A stretch of 64,000 nt of DNA from Bacteroidia bacterium (lineage in GTDB: Bacteria; Bacteroidota; Bacteroidia; Flavobacteriales; Flavobacteriaceae), in the NCBI GenBank assembly GCA_030427585.1, contig JAUIBW010000006.1, forward strand, positions 1-64,000, in the 5' to 3' direction. Below, piece by piece: positions 54,500-61,913 of the stretch (positions within the stretch are counted from its first letter, which is position 1; every line of letters begins with the position of its first letter). The notes beneath the pieces are model-generated. The model made no database searches. It worked only from the letters and a program-made list of their open reading frames with translations, and had not been told where the DNA came from. A program made the position numbers and the translations under genes.

Positions 54500-55060
54500 A
54501 TGAAAAAAACAGTACTATTCACTGTGGCTTTATTAATGTTTATTGTTTTAAAATGTAAAGCTCAAGAGATTACATATGGAGTGAGACTTGGAGCTAATCT
54601 AAGTTCTATTAGTTCTGATGATATTCCCGAAAATCTTAAAGATAGCAGATTTGGTATAGTAGCAGGATTCTTAGCCGAAGTTCCTATTAATCAAAAATGG
54701 AGTATTCAACCAGAATTTCAGTATTCTTCTTTAGGTAATGATGATGAATCTTTAAGAGTAGACTATCTTCAATTACCAATAATACTTAAATATAATTTTT
54801 CTAAATTGTTTAACGTTCATGTTGGCCCGCAGGTAGGACTTAAAATTTGGGAATGGGAAGATAATTCAGAGGGCGAAATCAATTTTAATACATTTAACTT
54901 ATCTGCAGTTGCCGGTATTGGAGTAAGTATTACAGAGAATTTTTTTGCTGATTTACGATATGGTTTTGGAGTGTCTAATATTATAGATGATCAAGATATT
55001 CCTAAAGGGGCAAAAGGAAGTAATAGGAATATTCAACTCTCTTTTGGTTATAAGTTATAA
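54500..55060 (+). CDS. Outer-membrane beta-barrel protein (PorT-like)
   Basis: A 186-residue exported barrel with a signal peptide (about residues 1-21, ending in CKAQ) and the common Bacteroidota barrel pattern YGVRLGANLSSISSDD, WSIQPEFQYSSLG, LQLPIILKYNF and a final aromatic/Leu residue (SFGYKL). It is likely an eight-stranded barrel; the function is unknown. It faces the regulator gene that follows on the other strand. Confidence 0.82.
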   Translation: MKKTVLFTVALLMFIVLKCKAQEITYGVRLGANLSSISSDDIPENLKDSRFGIVAGFLAEVPINQKWSIQPEFQYSSLGNDDESLRVDYLQLPIILKYNFSKLFNVHVGPQVGLKIWEWEDNSEGEINFNTFNLSAVAGIGVSITENFFADLRYGFGVSNIIDDQDIPKGAKGSNRNIQLSFGYKL

Positions 55061-55077
55061 TAATAGGGAAAAAGATA

Positions 55078-55731
55078 TTATATATCATACTGCTTATAAT
55101 TATTAAAGAAAGACTTCTTTATAATAATACTTTTGTTGCTATATTCTAATAAAAGATTGCTATTAAATTTGTTAATAATTTTATTGGTCGTTACTCTGGA
55201 GACCCTAATGTAATTAGATAGCTCATTTTGATTAAGAGGAGAGTTTATAATAATTTTTTCAGAATTATAGGGACACCCGAATTTTTCTTTAAATTCAAAA
55301 AGTACTTTTATCAATCTTAATTCTGCAGATTGAATTTGAAGTGTTCTTATTCTGTTTTCATACTCTTGATATTCTTTACCTAATATTGATAAAAAATTTT
55401 TATAGAGATTAGGATTTTTTTTTATGGTGTTTTGTATGGTATTTTTATCAAATTCATACACTTTGGTTTCTTCACCAAGAGATTCATATATACAATATGA
55501 ACAAAAATCTATAAAAATAGAACTTGCTCCAAAAACTTGATTTTTTGTCAATATAATTAGAACTACTTCTTCTCCGTGGTCAGTAAAACAACCAACTTTC
55601 ATGACTCCATTCTTAATAAGATAGATTTTTTTAGAGCACGCCCCTGTACTTTTTATAATCTCGTTTTGATAATAGATGTTACACTTGTATTGATTGTTTT
55701 TTACTAAAACGTTTAATAATTCAAAACACAT
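55078..55731 (-). CDS. Crp/Fnr-family transcription regulator
   Basis: A 217-residue regulator with an N-terminal cyclic-nucleotide-binding-like beta-roll (IYLIKNGVMKVGCFTDHGEEVVLIILTKN is the segment, split over two strands), a dimerisation helix and a C-terminal winged helix (NQNELSNYIRVSRVTTNKIINKF). It has about eight Cys residues (for example FCSYC), so redox or metal sensing is possible, but they do not match the Fnr Fe-S pattern that I know. It is divergent from the adenylation-reductase gene, with 366 bases between, and is the likely regulator of that locus. Confidence 0.85.
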   Translation of the reverse strand: MCFELLNVLVKNNQYKCNIYYQNEIIKSTGACSKKIYLIKNGVMKVGCFTDHGEEVVLIILTKNQVFGASSIFIDFCSYCIYESLGEETKVYEFDKNTIQNTIKKNPNLYKNFLSILGKEYQEYENRIRTLQIQSAELRLIKVLFEFKEKFGCPYNSEKIIINSPLNQNELSNYIRVSRVTTNKIINKFNSNLLLEYSNKSIIIKKSFFNNYKQYDI

Positions 55732-55825
55732 AATAGGGGTTATTTTTAGAAATTGAATTATTTACTGACTTTCATTAAATAAATGTTAAAAAATCGAATT
55801 GTTAACAGATAATTAAATTTTTTAT

Positions 55826-55840
55826 TGTGACTTAAACACA
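55826..55840. promoter_or_regulatory. Candidate Crp/Fnr-family operator
   Basis: TGTGACTTAAACACA has symmetric TGTG/CACA ends with a central TTA, like a CRP-family site (TGTGA-N6-TCACA). It lies between the regulator and the fusion gene. Confidence 0.3.
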
Positions 55841-55972
55841 TTCTTTTTACGCTAAAAATGTAATATCATACTAATCATAACTAAAATAAAAATGATTAAG
55901 TGTTAGAATTTTTATACCAATAATTTCTATGCGTTTCTAATTTCGATGCAACAAATATTAACTCTTAATTTG

Positions 55973-55999
55973 CACAAACTCATGAAGCGCACAAACTCA
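55973..55999 (+). repeat. Direct repeats CACAAACTCA upstream of the fusion gene
   Basis: Two copies, 17 bases apart (55973-55982 and 55990-55999); a third occurs at 59136-59145 before the hydratase gene. A partial copy (CAAACTCAAC) lies just before the T9SS gene at 22130-22139. Confidence 0.6.
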
Positions 56000-56097
56000 A
56001 TGTGTAGAGGTATAAGTTTCCTCTATAAAAATAGTAGTTCCCAAAACCTATATCAGATAATTTCATTTAATAGATTAAACTAGAAAGGTATTTTACT

Positions 56098-59000
56098 ATG
56101 GAATCTACAGTTTCTCATGCTACTTCTGAAGCAGAAGTACGTGATACTTTTGGGCATATACCCTTAGTACCAGGCGATACTTTTATAAAATCTACAATAG
56201 CGAACTTATCTTTATCAGATCAATATCTTTTTCAAAGGTTTGGTCAAGGGCCAATAACCAGAGTTCCGTATAGATGTATACATCATGCATTTGAGGCTCA
56301 TGCCAAGGTAAATCCTAATGCTATTGCTGCTAATCATTTAGGAGAGATAATCACATATAAAGAATTAGACCATCAGGCAAACCTATTGGCTTTAGAGCTC
56401 ATAAAAAATGGAATTCAAAAAGGTGATAATGTTGGGCTATTTGTTCAACGATCAATACCAATGTTAGTAGGAATATTGGCCATCTTAAAAGCAGGAGGCG
56501 CTTATGTCCCTCAGCATATTGGGCTAGCCAAAGACGAACAATTAAGGTATGTCGTTAAATCGGCAAGCATAAATTTAATACTCACTTTATCAGAGTTTAA
56601 AGATTTAGTGCCGCCAATAAACGATAATCAACTTATTGTTATAGATGATTTTTTAAAATTAAATTCAAATAACAATGAGGAGGTCATATTACCAGAGATT
56701 TCTGTTACCGAAAATGATATTTGCTATATAATTTTTACATCAGGAACAACTGGGAATCCTAACGGAGTTCAGGTGAGCCATGGAAATACGTGTAACATAC
56801 TCCTTACGTCGCCTGGTAATCTAGGAATGAGACCAGGATTAAAAGTAGGACAAATTTTAAGCATTGCTTTCGATATGTCTGTATGGGAAATTCTGGGGAG
56901 TTTGGCAAACGGAGCTACCTTAGTTATACGTGGAAAAAATATTCAGGAAACGGTAAGTGAGGTAGATGTGGTAATTTCTACTCCAACAATTCTTAGTTCT
57001 TTAGATGTTACACGTTGCCAGAATGTTCGTGTAGCTATAGTTGCGGGAGAACCTTGTCCAAGGGTTTTAGCAGAAAAATGGTCTTCATTTTGTGCATTTC
57101 ATAACTCTTGCGGACCCACCGAAACTACGATTATCAATACCGTAAAACGATTTTTTCCAACAGATGAATTACTTACCATAGGAAAACCTACGCCAAATAA
57201 TACAGTATATGTTTTAGACGAAAACTTGAAACCTTGTAGTATAGGCGAACCTGGTGAAATGTGGGCAGGAGGTCTTTGTGTAACTCATGGATATATCAAT
57301 AATCAAGAGTTAACAAATGAAAGGTATGTAGATGATCCATTTCTGGGCCAAGGTAAAAAAATGTTCAGAACACGAGATTTGGGAAGATGGACTTTAGATG
57401 GTGAATTAGAACATTTGGGAAGAACCGATGATCAAGTAAAGATATGTGGTTTTAGAGTAGAATTAGATTCTGTATCCTCTATTATAGAGAAAATGCCAGA
57501 AAGTAAAAGAGCAGCTACTTTAAAAATAGATAATAGAACTTTAATATCCTTTGTAAGCCCAGAAAATATAGACCAGGAAAAGGTTAAAAAACAAGTAGAA
57601 GAAGTATTGCCATATTACTGTGTTCCGACAATAGTGGTAGCAATGTCAGAACTTCCTATGACAAATCGTGGTAAAATAGATAAAACAAAATTAATGAAAC
57701 TTATTCCTCATAAACAAGAAGAGGAAGAAAAGGTAGCAAATACAAAAGAGAATCAAAAACCTATAGAAGATCATGAAATACCCAATTTAGAGATAATACA
57801 GTTACCTCCTCAAAAAAAATCATTCAGTAGAATGTGGAAAGGAGAAAAATTAATGCATTATTACCGCTTGTTTGCACTGCTTTTAATAACAAATATTGGA
57901 ATAATCATCTATGGGGCAACAGAAGGTAATTGGTGGTCTCAGCAAGAAATACGTTTAGATATTATTTCTAAAATTACACTAGTTAATTTTACAATAGGGA
58001 TCCTTATCAGACAGCAATACGTTATTAATTTCTTGTTTTGGGTGGCTACCAGTATTCCTACAAGTTGGCCTTTGTCGATAAGAAGAAGAGCAGGAAAAAT
58101 ATATCATTTTGGAGGAATTCATATCGGAGGTACAATAAGTGGAACCCTTTGGTTTATACTATTTATGGGATCCCTGTATTATAATTTTTTTAATCCTCAG
58201 AATGAAACCTCTAAAGATATTACATTGTTATGGGTAACTACAATACTTACAGGAATTTTAGTTTTTATGATTATTATGGCTTTGCCAAAATTGAGAGCAA
58301 AATATCATAATAATTTTGAAAAAACACATCGGTTTGGTGGATGGACAGCGCTAGTATTATTTTGGGTGCAAACAATACTCATAATAAAAGGAAGTGGTTC
58401 TGAACAACCTTTTTTAGAAAATGTATTCTATTCTTTCAGTTTTTGGGCATTAACAGCAATAACTATTAGTATAGCGTTACCTTGGTTGAGATTAAAAAAA
58501 GTAGAAGTCGATATTACACGACCATCAAATCATGTCATTCTGGCACGGTTTAATTATGGAGAAACCCCTTTTGCCGGTTCTTCTACAGCAATTAGTAGAG
58601 ACCCTTTAGTGGAGTGGCATTCTTTTGCAAATGTACCAGAGCCTGGCAGAGAAGGATTTCGTTTAACTATCTCCAGAGCAGGAGATTGGACAGGTAAACT
58701 TATTGATGATATGCCAAAACACTTATGGGTTAAAGGAATCACTACTGCAGGGGTAGGAAATGTTGATAAGCTATTTAAAAAAGTCATTTGGGTAGCAACA
58801 GGTAGTGGTATTGGCCCATGTTTACCACACCTTTTTTCTAGAGAAACTCCTGCTCGTTTAATATGGGCAACCCGAAATCCAAGAAAAACATATGGAGATG
58901 AATTGGTAGAAGAAATTCTCGAATCACAACCAGAAGCTATCATATGGGACACAGATGCACATGGAAAACCAGATATGGTAAAACTTGCATACATAGCATA

Positions 59001-59118
59001 TAAAGATTTTGATGCAGAAGCAGTAATATGTATTTCTAATAAAAAACTTACCTGGAAAGTAGTCTACGGAATGGAAAGTAGAGGGATACCAGCGTATGGC
59101 GCAATTTGGGATTCTTAA
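56098..59118 (+). CDS. Fusion of NRPS-type adenylation domain, six-helix membrane domain and ferric-reductase-like NAD(P)-binding domain
   Basis: A 1006-residue protein. Residues about 60-545 are an adenylation domain: A3 in IIFTSGTTGNPNG (about 211-223), A5 in NSCGPTET, A7 in FRTRDLGRW (Arg replaces the Gly of TGD), A8 in GRTDDQVKICGFRVEL (from residue 441) and the A10 Lys in NRGKIDK (residue 526). No carrier (phosphopantetheine) domain follows. After a charged linker (to residue 585) come six predicted membrane helices (about 588-606, 622-655, 672-700, 708-733, 746-765, 778-798), with His587, His670, His675 and His744 nearby. The C-terminus resembles FNR/ferric reductase, with a FAD-like segment and an NAD(P) loop VATGSGIGPCLPHL from residue 899. 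From memory the layout resembles fungal Cps1/TmpA proteins. Substrate unknown; adenylation feeding a membrane redox step is inference. Confidence 0.85.
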   Translation: MESTVSHATSEAEVRDTFGHIPLVPGDTFIKSTIANLSLSDQYLFQRFGQGPITRVPYRCIHHAFEAHAKVNPNAIAANHLGEIITYKELDHQANLLALELIKNGIQKGDNVGLFVQRSIPMLVGILAILKAGGAYVPQHIGLAKDEQLRYVVKSASINLILTLSEFKDLVPPINDNQLIVIDDFLKLNSNNNEEVILPEISVTENDICYIIFTSGTTGNPNGVQVSHGNTCNILLTSPGNLGMRPGLKVGQILSIAFDMSVWEILGSLANGATLVIRGKNIQETVSEVDVVISTPTILSSLDVTRCQNVRVAIVAGEPCPRVLAEKWSSFCAFHNSCGPTETTIINTVKRFFPTDELLTIGKPTPNNTVYVLDENLKPCSIGEPGEMWAGGLCVTHGYINNQELTNERYVDDPFLGQGKKMFRTRDLGRWTLDGELEHLGRTDDQVKICGFRVELDSVSSIIEKMPESKRAATLKIDNRTLISFVSPENIDQEKVKKQVEEVLPYYCVPTIVVAMSELPMTNRGKIDKTKLMKLIPHKQEEEEKVANTKENQKPIEDHEIPNLEIIQLPPQKKSFSRMWKGEKLMHYYRLFALLLITNIGIIIYGATEGNWWSQQEIRLDIISKITLVNFTIGILIRQQYVINFLFWVATSIPTSWPLSIRRRAGKIYHFGGIHIGGTISGTLWFILFMGSLYYNFFNPQNETSKDITLLWVTTILTGILVFMIIMALPKLRAKYHNNFEKTHRFGGWTALVLFWVQTILIIKGSGSEQPFLENVFYSFSFWALTAITISIALPWLRLKKVEVDITRPSNHVILARFNYGETPFAGSSTAISRDPLVEWHSFANVPEPGREGFRLTISRAGDWTGKLIDDMPKHLWVKGITTAGVGNVDKLFKKVIWVATGSGIGPCLPHLFSRETPARLIWATRNPRKTYGDELVEEILESQPEAIIWDTDAHGKPDMVKLAYIAYKDFDAEAVICISNKKLTWKVVYGMESRGIPAYGAIWDS

Positions 59119-59135
59119 ACTTAAATATGTACTAA

Positions 59136-59145
59136 CACAAACTCA
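59136..59145 (+). promoter_or_regulatory. Third copy of the CACAAACTCA motif, before the hydratase gene
   Basis: Identical to the two copies at 55973 and 55990; lies 112 bases before the hydratase start. Confidence 0.45.
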
Positions 59146-59163
59146 ACTTTTTTATACAACAAC

Positions 59164-59234
59164 ACATAGCTGAAACCAGCAATTTTAATAAAGACATCTT
59201 TAAAAAATGAATAGTCTTTAGGGAGACGCTATGT
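59164..59234 (+). ncRNA. Candidate structured leader RNA between the fusion gene and hydratase gene
   Basis: Can fold as a three-way junction: a closing helix ACATAGC (59164-59170) / GCTATGT (59228-59234), a hairpin GCTG/CAGC (59169-59172 / 59177-59180, loop AAAC) that competes with the last two base pairs of the closing helix, and a 7-bp hairpin TAAAGAC (59089+100 = 59189-59195) / GTCTTTA (59214-59220). It does not match a riboswitch that I recognise. It may be chance in AT-rich sequence. Confidence 0.3.
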
Positions 59235-59247
59235 AAAAATTAAAACT

Positions 59248-60039
59248 ATGAATATAAAAATCGAACAGAGAAAACGGGTAGTGATTATAACCTTAAACCG
59301 CCCAAAAGCATTGAATGCGCTAAATAGTGAATTGATGCGAGAAATGGTTTCTGTTATGCAGAAACTGGATAAGGACCCAGATGTAGGGTGTTTTGTAATT
59401 ACAGGATCTAAAAAAGCGTTTGCAGCAGGAGCAGACATAAAAGAAATGGAAAATAAATCCTATATGGATATGTTTCATGAAGATTATTTTGCCACCTGGG
59501 AAGCTTTCACTTCAATTAGAACTCCCAAAATTGCTGCCGTATCTGGGTATGCTTTAGGTGGAGGGTGTGAATTAGCTATGATGTGTGATATTATTTATGC
59601 ATCGAATACGGCAAAATTTGGGCAACCAGAAATAAAACTAGGAGTGATCCCAGGTATTGGCGGAACCCAACGCTTAACAAAAATGGTTGGAAAAACAAAG
59701 GCTATGGACTTGATTCTTACCGGACGTTTAATGAATGCAGAAGAAGCAGAACGATCAGGGCTGGTGTCTCGTATAATGCCAGTAGAAACCTTATTAGAAG
59801 CATCTGTAGAAGCTGCAGCAATTATTGCTTCTTATAGTAAAACAACAGCTATGGTTGCAAGAGAAACTATAGATAGAGCTATGGAGCTAAGTCTTCGCGA
59901 AGGAGTACTCTATGAAAGAAGAGCCTTTCATGCATTATTTGCTACAGAACACCAAAAAGAAGGTATGCAGGCTTTTATAGAAAAACGAAAAGCTAACTTT
60001 TCTATACCTAATCAAAAACAAATCATTCAAGCTCACTAA
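59248..60039 (+). CDS. Enoyl-CoA hydratase
   Basis: A 263-residue crotonase-fold protein, very similar in pattern to short-chain enoyl-CoA hydratases such as rat ECHS1. Oxyanion-hole segments are [11 protein letters not shown] and [13 protein letters not shown]; the two catalytic Glu residues (rat 144 and 164) are Glu108 (GGCEL) and Glu128 (GQPEI), with the correct 20-residue spacing. It should hydrate trans-2-enoyl-CoA to 3-hydroxyacyl-CoA. No other beta-oxidation gene is near; it is placed with the adenylation-reductase fusion, which could supply or consume acyl-CoA-like thioesters or acyl-adenylates (inference). Confidence 0.9.
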   Translation: MNIKIEQRKRVVIITLNRPKALNALNSELMREMVSVMQKLDKDPDVGCFVITGSKKAFAAGADIKEMENKSYMDMFHEDYFATWEAFTSIRTPKIAAVSGYALGGGCELAMMCDIIYASNTAKFGQPEIKLGVIPGIGGTQRLTKMVGKTKAMDLILTGRLMNAEEAERSGLVSRIMPVETLLEASVEAAAIIASYSKTTAMVARETIDRAMELSLREGVLYERRAFHALFATEHQKEGMQAFIEKRKANFSIPNQKQIIQAH

Positions 60040-60070
60040 TCATTAAACTCATAATTAAAGAAATTAAATC

Positions 60071-60802
60071 ATGAAAAAACTCATAATTATATTAATAGCA
60101 ATAGGTTTTCAGTATTCAGCAGTACAAGGACAAGAAGAGAAAAAGAAAAAAGCAACATTAGCAGTAAAAGTAATCCAAAATAGTGTTGCAGGATTTTCGA
60201 CCTTATTTGTAGGAGGTTTTGAAACTAATAAAAGTTTCGATATTACTTTTTATAGCATGTTCTGGACAAACCCTTCCTTCGGGACTCTAGAATCGGGTAG
60301 TGATCAATTATTAGAAACGGGTATTGGATTAGGATTTAAACTCATAGACGGAAAATTATTTCTTAATCCAGGGGTTGGGTTTGCGCATGGTAAATTCTTT
60401 TCGGATGTTGCCGGTACAAAAATAGGAGAGGCTGTAATCCCTAATACTTTTGTGGCGTACCATAACTCTATTTTTGATATAGAAGCATATCTGGCTTATT
60501 ATAAATCGTTAAGAGATAGGGATGATATCTCGACCAAAGATTTACTCCTTTTTTGGGCAGCACCCGGAATTAATGTAAGTGATCGTTTAGTACTAGGTGG
60601 TTTTTTTGAAGAATTAGCCTTTATGAACCTGGAAAATGACGATGTTAATAAGAATATACAGGTATATCGTTATTTGGGAGGTTCTGTTAAATTAAAACTT
60701 GATAACGGTATGGCATTTAGATTTTCTGCGGGAGCTAATCTGGTTACAGATGTAGGTGCATCGGACGAATTTTATAAAGTATCTGCTTTTATACCATTTT
60801 AA
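60071..60802 (+). CDS. Predicted secreted outer-membrane barrel-like protein
   Basis: A 243-residue protein with a signal peptide (about residues 1-20, ending in VQGQ) and a repeated beta pattern: IGLGFKLIDGKLFLNPGVGFA, FDIEAYLAYYKSLRDRDDIS, RYLGGSVKLKL, MAFRFSAGANL and a terminal Phe (FIPF), typical of outer-membrane barrels. From memory it is like a family named DUF6733, but I am not sure. It starts 31 bases after the hydratase gene and ends the locus; a perfect-stem terminator follows. Confidence 0.72.
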   Translation: MKKLIIILIAIGFQYSAVQGQEEKKKKATLAVKVIQNSVAGFSTLFVGGFETNKSFDITFYSMFWTNPSFGTLESGSDQLLETGIGLGFKLIDGKLFLNPGVGFAHGKFFSDVAGTKIGEAVIPNTFVAYHNSIFDIEAYLAYYKSLRDRDDISTKDLLLFWAAPGINVSDRLVLGGFFEELAFMNLENDDVNKNIQVYRYLGGSVKLKLDNGMAFRFSAGANLVTDVGASDEFYKVSAFIPF

Positions 60803-60903
60803 AAAGGATAAGTGTTAATCTGTATACCAAATTTATACGGTAAGGATTAAAAGTCCGTTTTCACAGTTCAGATTGTTATATTATCTTTACTTGTGATGTA
60901 ATG

Positions 60904-60940
60904 AATAAAGCTATCGAAAGATAGCTTTATTCTATTTTTT
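60904..60940 (+). terminator. Terminator after the barrel gene, possibly shared with miaE
   Basis: Perfect 12-bp stem AATAAAGCTATC/GATAGCTTTATT with GAAA loop, followed by a T-rich stretch. It sits between convergent genes and may act in both directions. Confidence 0.82.
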
Positions 60941-61521
60941 TATCCATGAATCGTTTCTTTATTTCCCAGGGATTTCATTATTTCTGCTTCAAAAACTAAT
61001 AATTCCTGCCATTTTTTATCGACTTCTTCGCGATTTCCATATTGGCGTGCAAAATTTAAAAACATGGTATAATGATTAGCTTCACTTACCATCAGACTTT
61101 TATAAAAGTCAGCTAGCTCTTGATCTTCTAGTTCTTCAGATAATAATTTAAAACGCTCACAACTTCTGGCTTCAATCAAAGCTGCATATAATAAACGGTG
61201 CACCAGTTGAGTTGTTCTACTTCCTCCTTTCGGAAAAAAAGTTACCAATTGAACGACATAATCATCTTTTCGATCTCTACCCAGAACCCAGCCTCGATCC
61301 AGGATTTTGTCATGAACCATTTTAAAATGACTTATTTCTTCTTTTACCAGTTTTACCATTTCTTGTACTAACTCTGTGTATTCAGGAAAACTTACAATTA
61401 GTGATATTGCTGTAGAAGTAGCTTTTTGCTCGCAATATGCATGATCTGTAAGAATCTCTTCAATATTTTTTTCTACAATATTTACCCATCTTGGATCTGT
61501 AGGAAGTTTTAAACCAAGCAT
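60940..61521 (-). CDS. miaE: tRNA-(ms2io6A)-hydroxylase MiaE
   Basis: A 193-residue four-helix-bundle diiron enzyme that hydroxylates the isopentenyl side chain of ms2i6A at tRNA position 37, using oxygen. Diiron ligands are in the helices around HAYCEQKATSTAI, KEEISHFKMVH, EARSCERFKLL and the EANHYTMF segment (EXXH). Length is normal. The minus-strand -7 box is at 61544-61551. It is single and convergent with the barrel gene. Confidence 0.92.
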   Translation of the reverse strand: MLGLKLPTDPRWVNIVEKNIEEILTDHAYCEQKATSTAISLIVSFPEYTELVQEMVKLVKEEISHFKMVHDKILDRGWVLGRDRKDDYVVQLVTFFPKGGSRTTQLVHRLLYAALIEARSCERFKLLSEELEDQELADFYKSLMVSEANHYTMFLNFARQYGNREEVDKKWQELLVFEAEIMKSLGNKETIHG

Positions 61522-61543
61522 ATCTCTTTTTTATAATTTTTTA

Positions 61544-61551
61544 CAAAGATA
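61544..61551 (-). promoter_or_regulatory. Promoter -7 box for miaE
   Basis: The minus strand reads TATCTTTG, an exact TAnnTTTG, 22 bases upstream of the miaE start. Confidence 0.45.
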
Positions 61552-61719
61552 TTGAAGTGATCTCAACTTTCTATATACTATAAAAAAAATGTATCCCTAT
61601 CGAACTTGATTAAATCGCTTTGTAGAAACATAAAAATAGTTTCTTCTATGTTGTTTTTAACCAATTTATACACTGTAAGTTTTCTAACAGATGTACTACT
61701 AAATCAGGAAATAGAATTT

Positions 61720-61857
61720 ATGATGGAGATATTTGATTATTTAACCGGAAGAGGAGGAATGCTAATATTAGGCTTATTTGTCGTTATTGTGGTTTTATAT
61801 AACAAAATTAGAACTAGGAATTACTTTAAAAAGCCTTCAGGAAAAGAAAAAAAATGA
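61720..61857 (+). CDS. Tiny membrane protein of unknown function
   Basis: A 45-residue protein (from ATG 61720; next ATG at 61723) with one membrane helix (MLILGLFVVIVVLYN) and a basic tail RTRNYFKKPSGKEKK, consistent with a cytosolic C-terminus. A spaced AGGAA (61706-61710) supports this start; the frame is open upstream to 61606 but that part reads less like a protein. It is isolated between miaE and dnaX. Similar small proteins occur, as I recall, in other Flavobacteria. Confidence 0.5.
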   Translation: MMEIFDYLTGRGGMLILGLFVVIVVLYNKIRTRNYFKKPSGKEKK

Positions 61858-61871
61858 TTAATAGTGTTTTG

Positions 61872-61900
61872 ATTCTGTAATACAGAACCTACTAATAGGT
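61872..61900. other. Two small hairpins between the tiny membrane gene and dnaX
   Basis: TTCTGTA/TACAGAA (61873-61887) and ACCTA/TAGGT (61887-61900) lie in the 56-base convergent gap. Weak terminators at most. Confidence 0.3.
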
Positions 61901-61913
61901 ATTGAATAGATTT

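Larger units (their letters stand above)
55732..56097. other. Regulatory spacer between the Crp/Fnr regulator and the fusion gene
   Basis: AT-rich. Contains TGTTAACA (55799-55806), a symmetric TGTGnnTTAnnCACA at 55826-55840, two direct repeats of CACAAACTCA (55973-55982, 55990-55999) and a hairpin TAGAGG/CCTCTA (56005-56025). No exact -7 box; TTAATTTG near 55966 is one base off. Confidence 0.5.
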
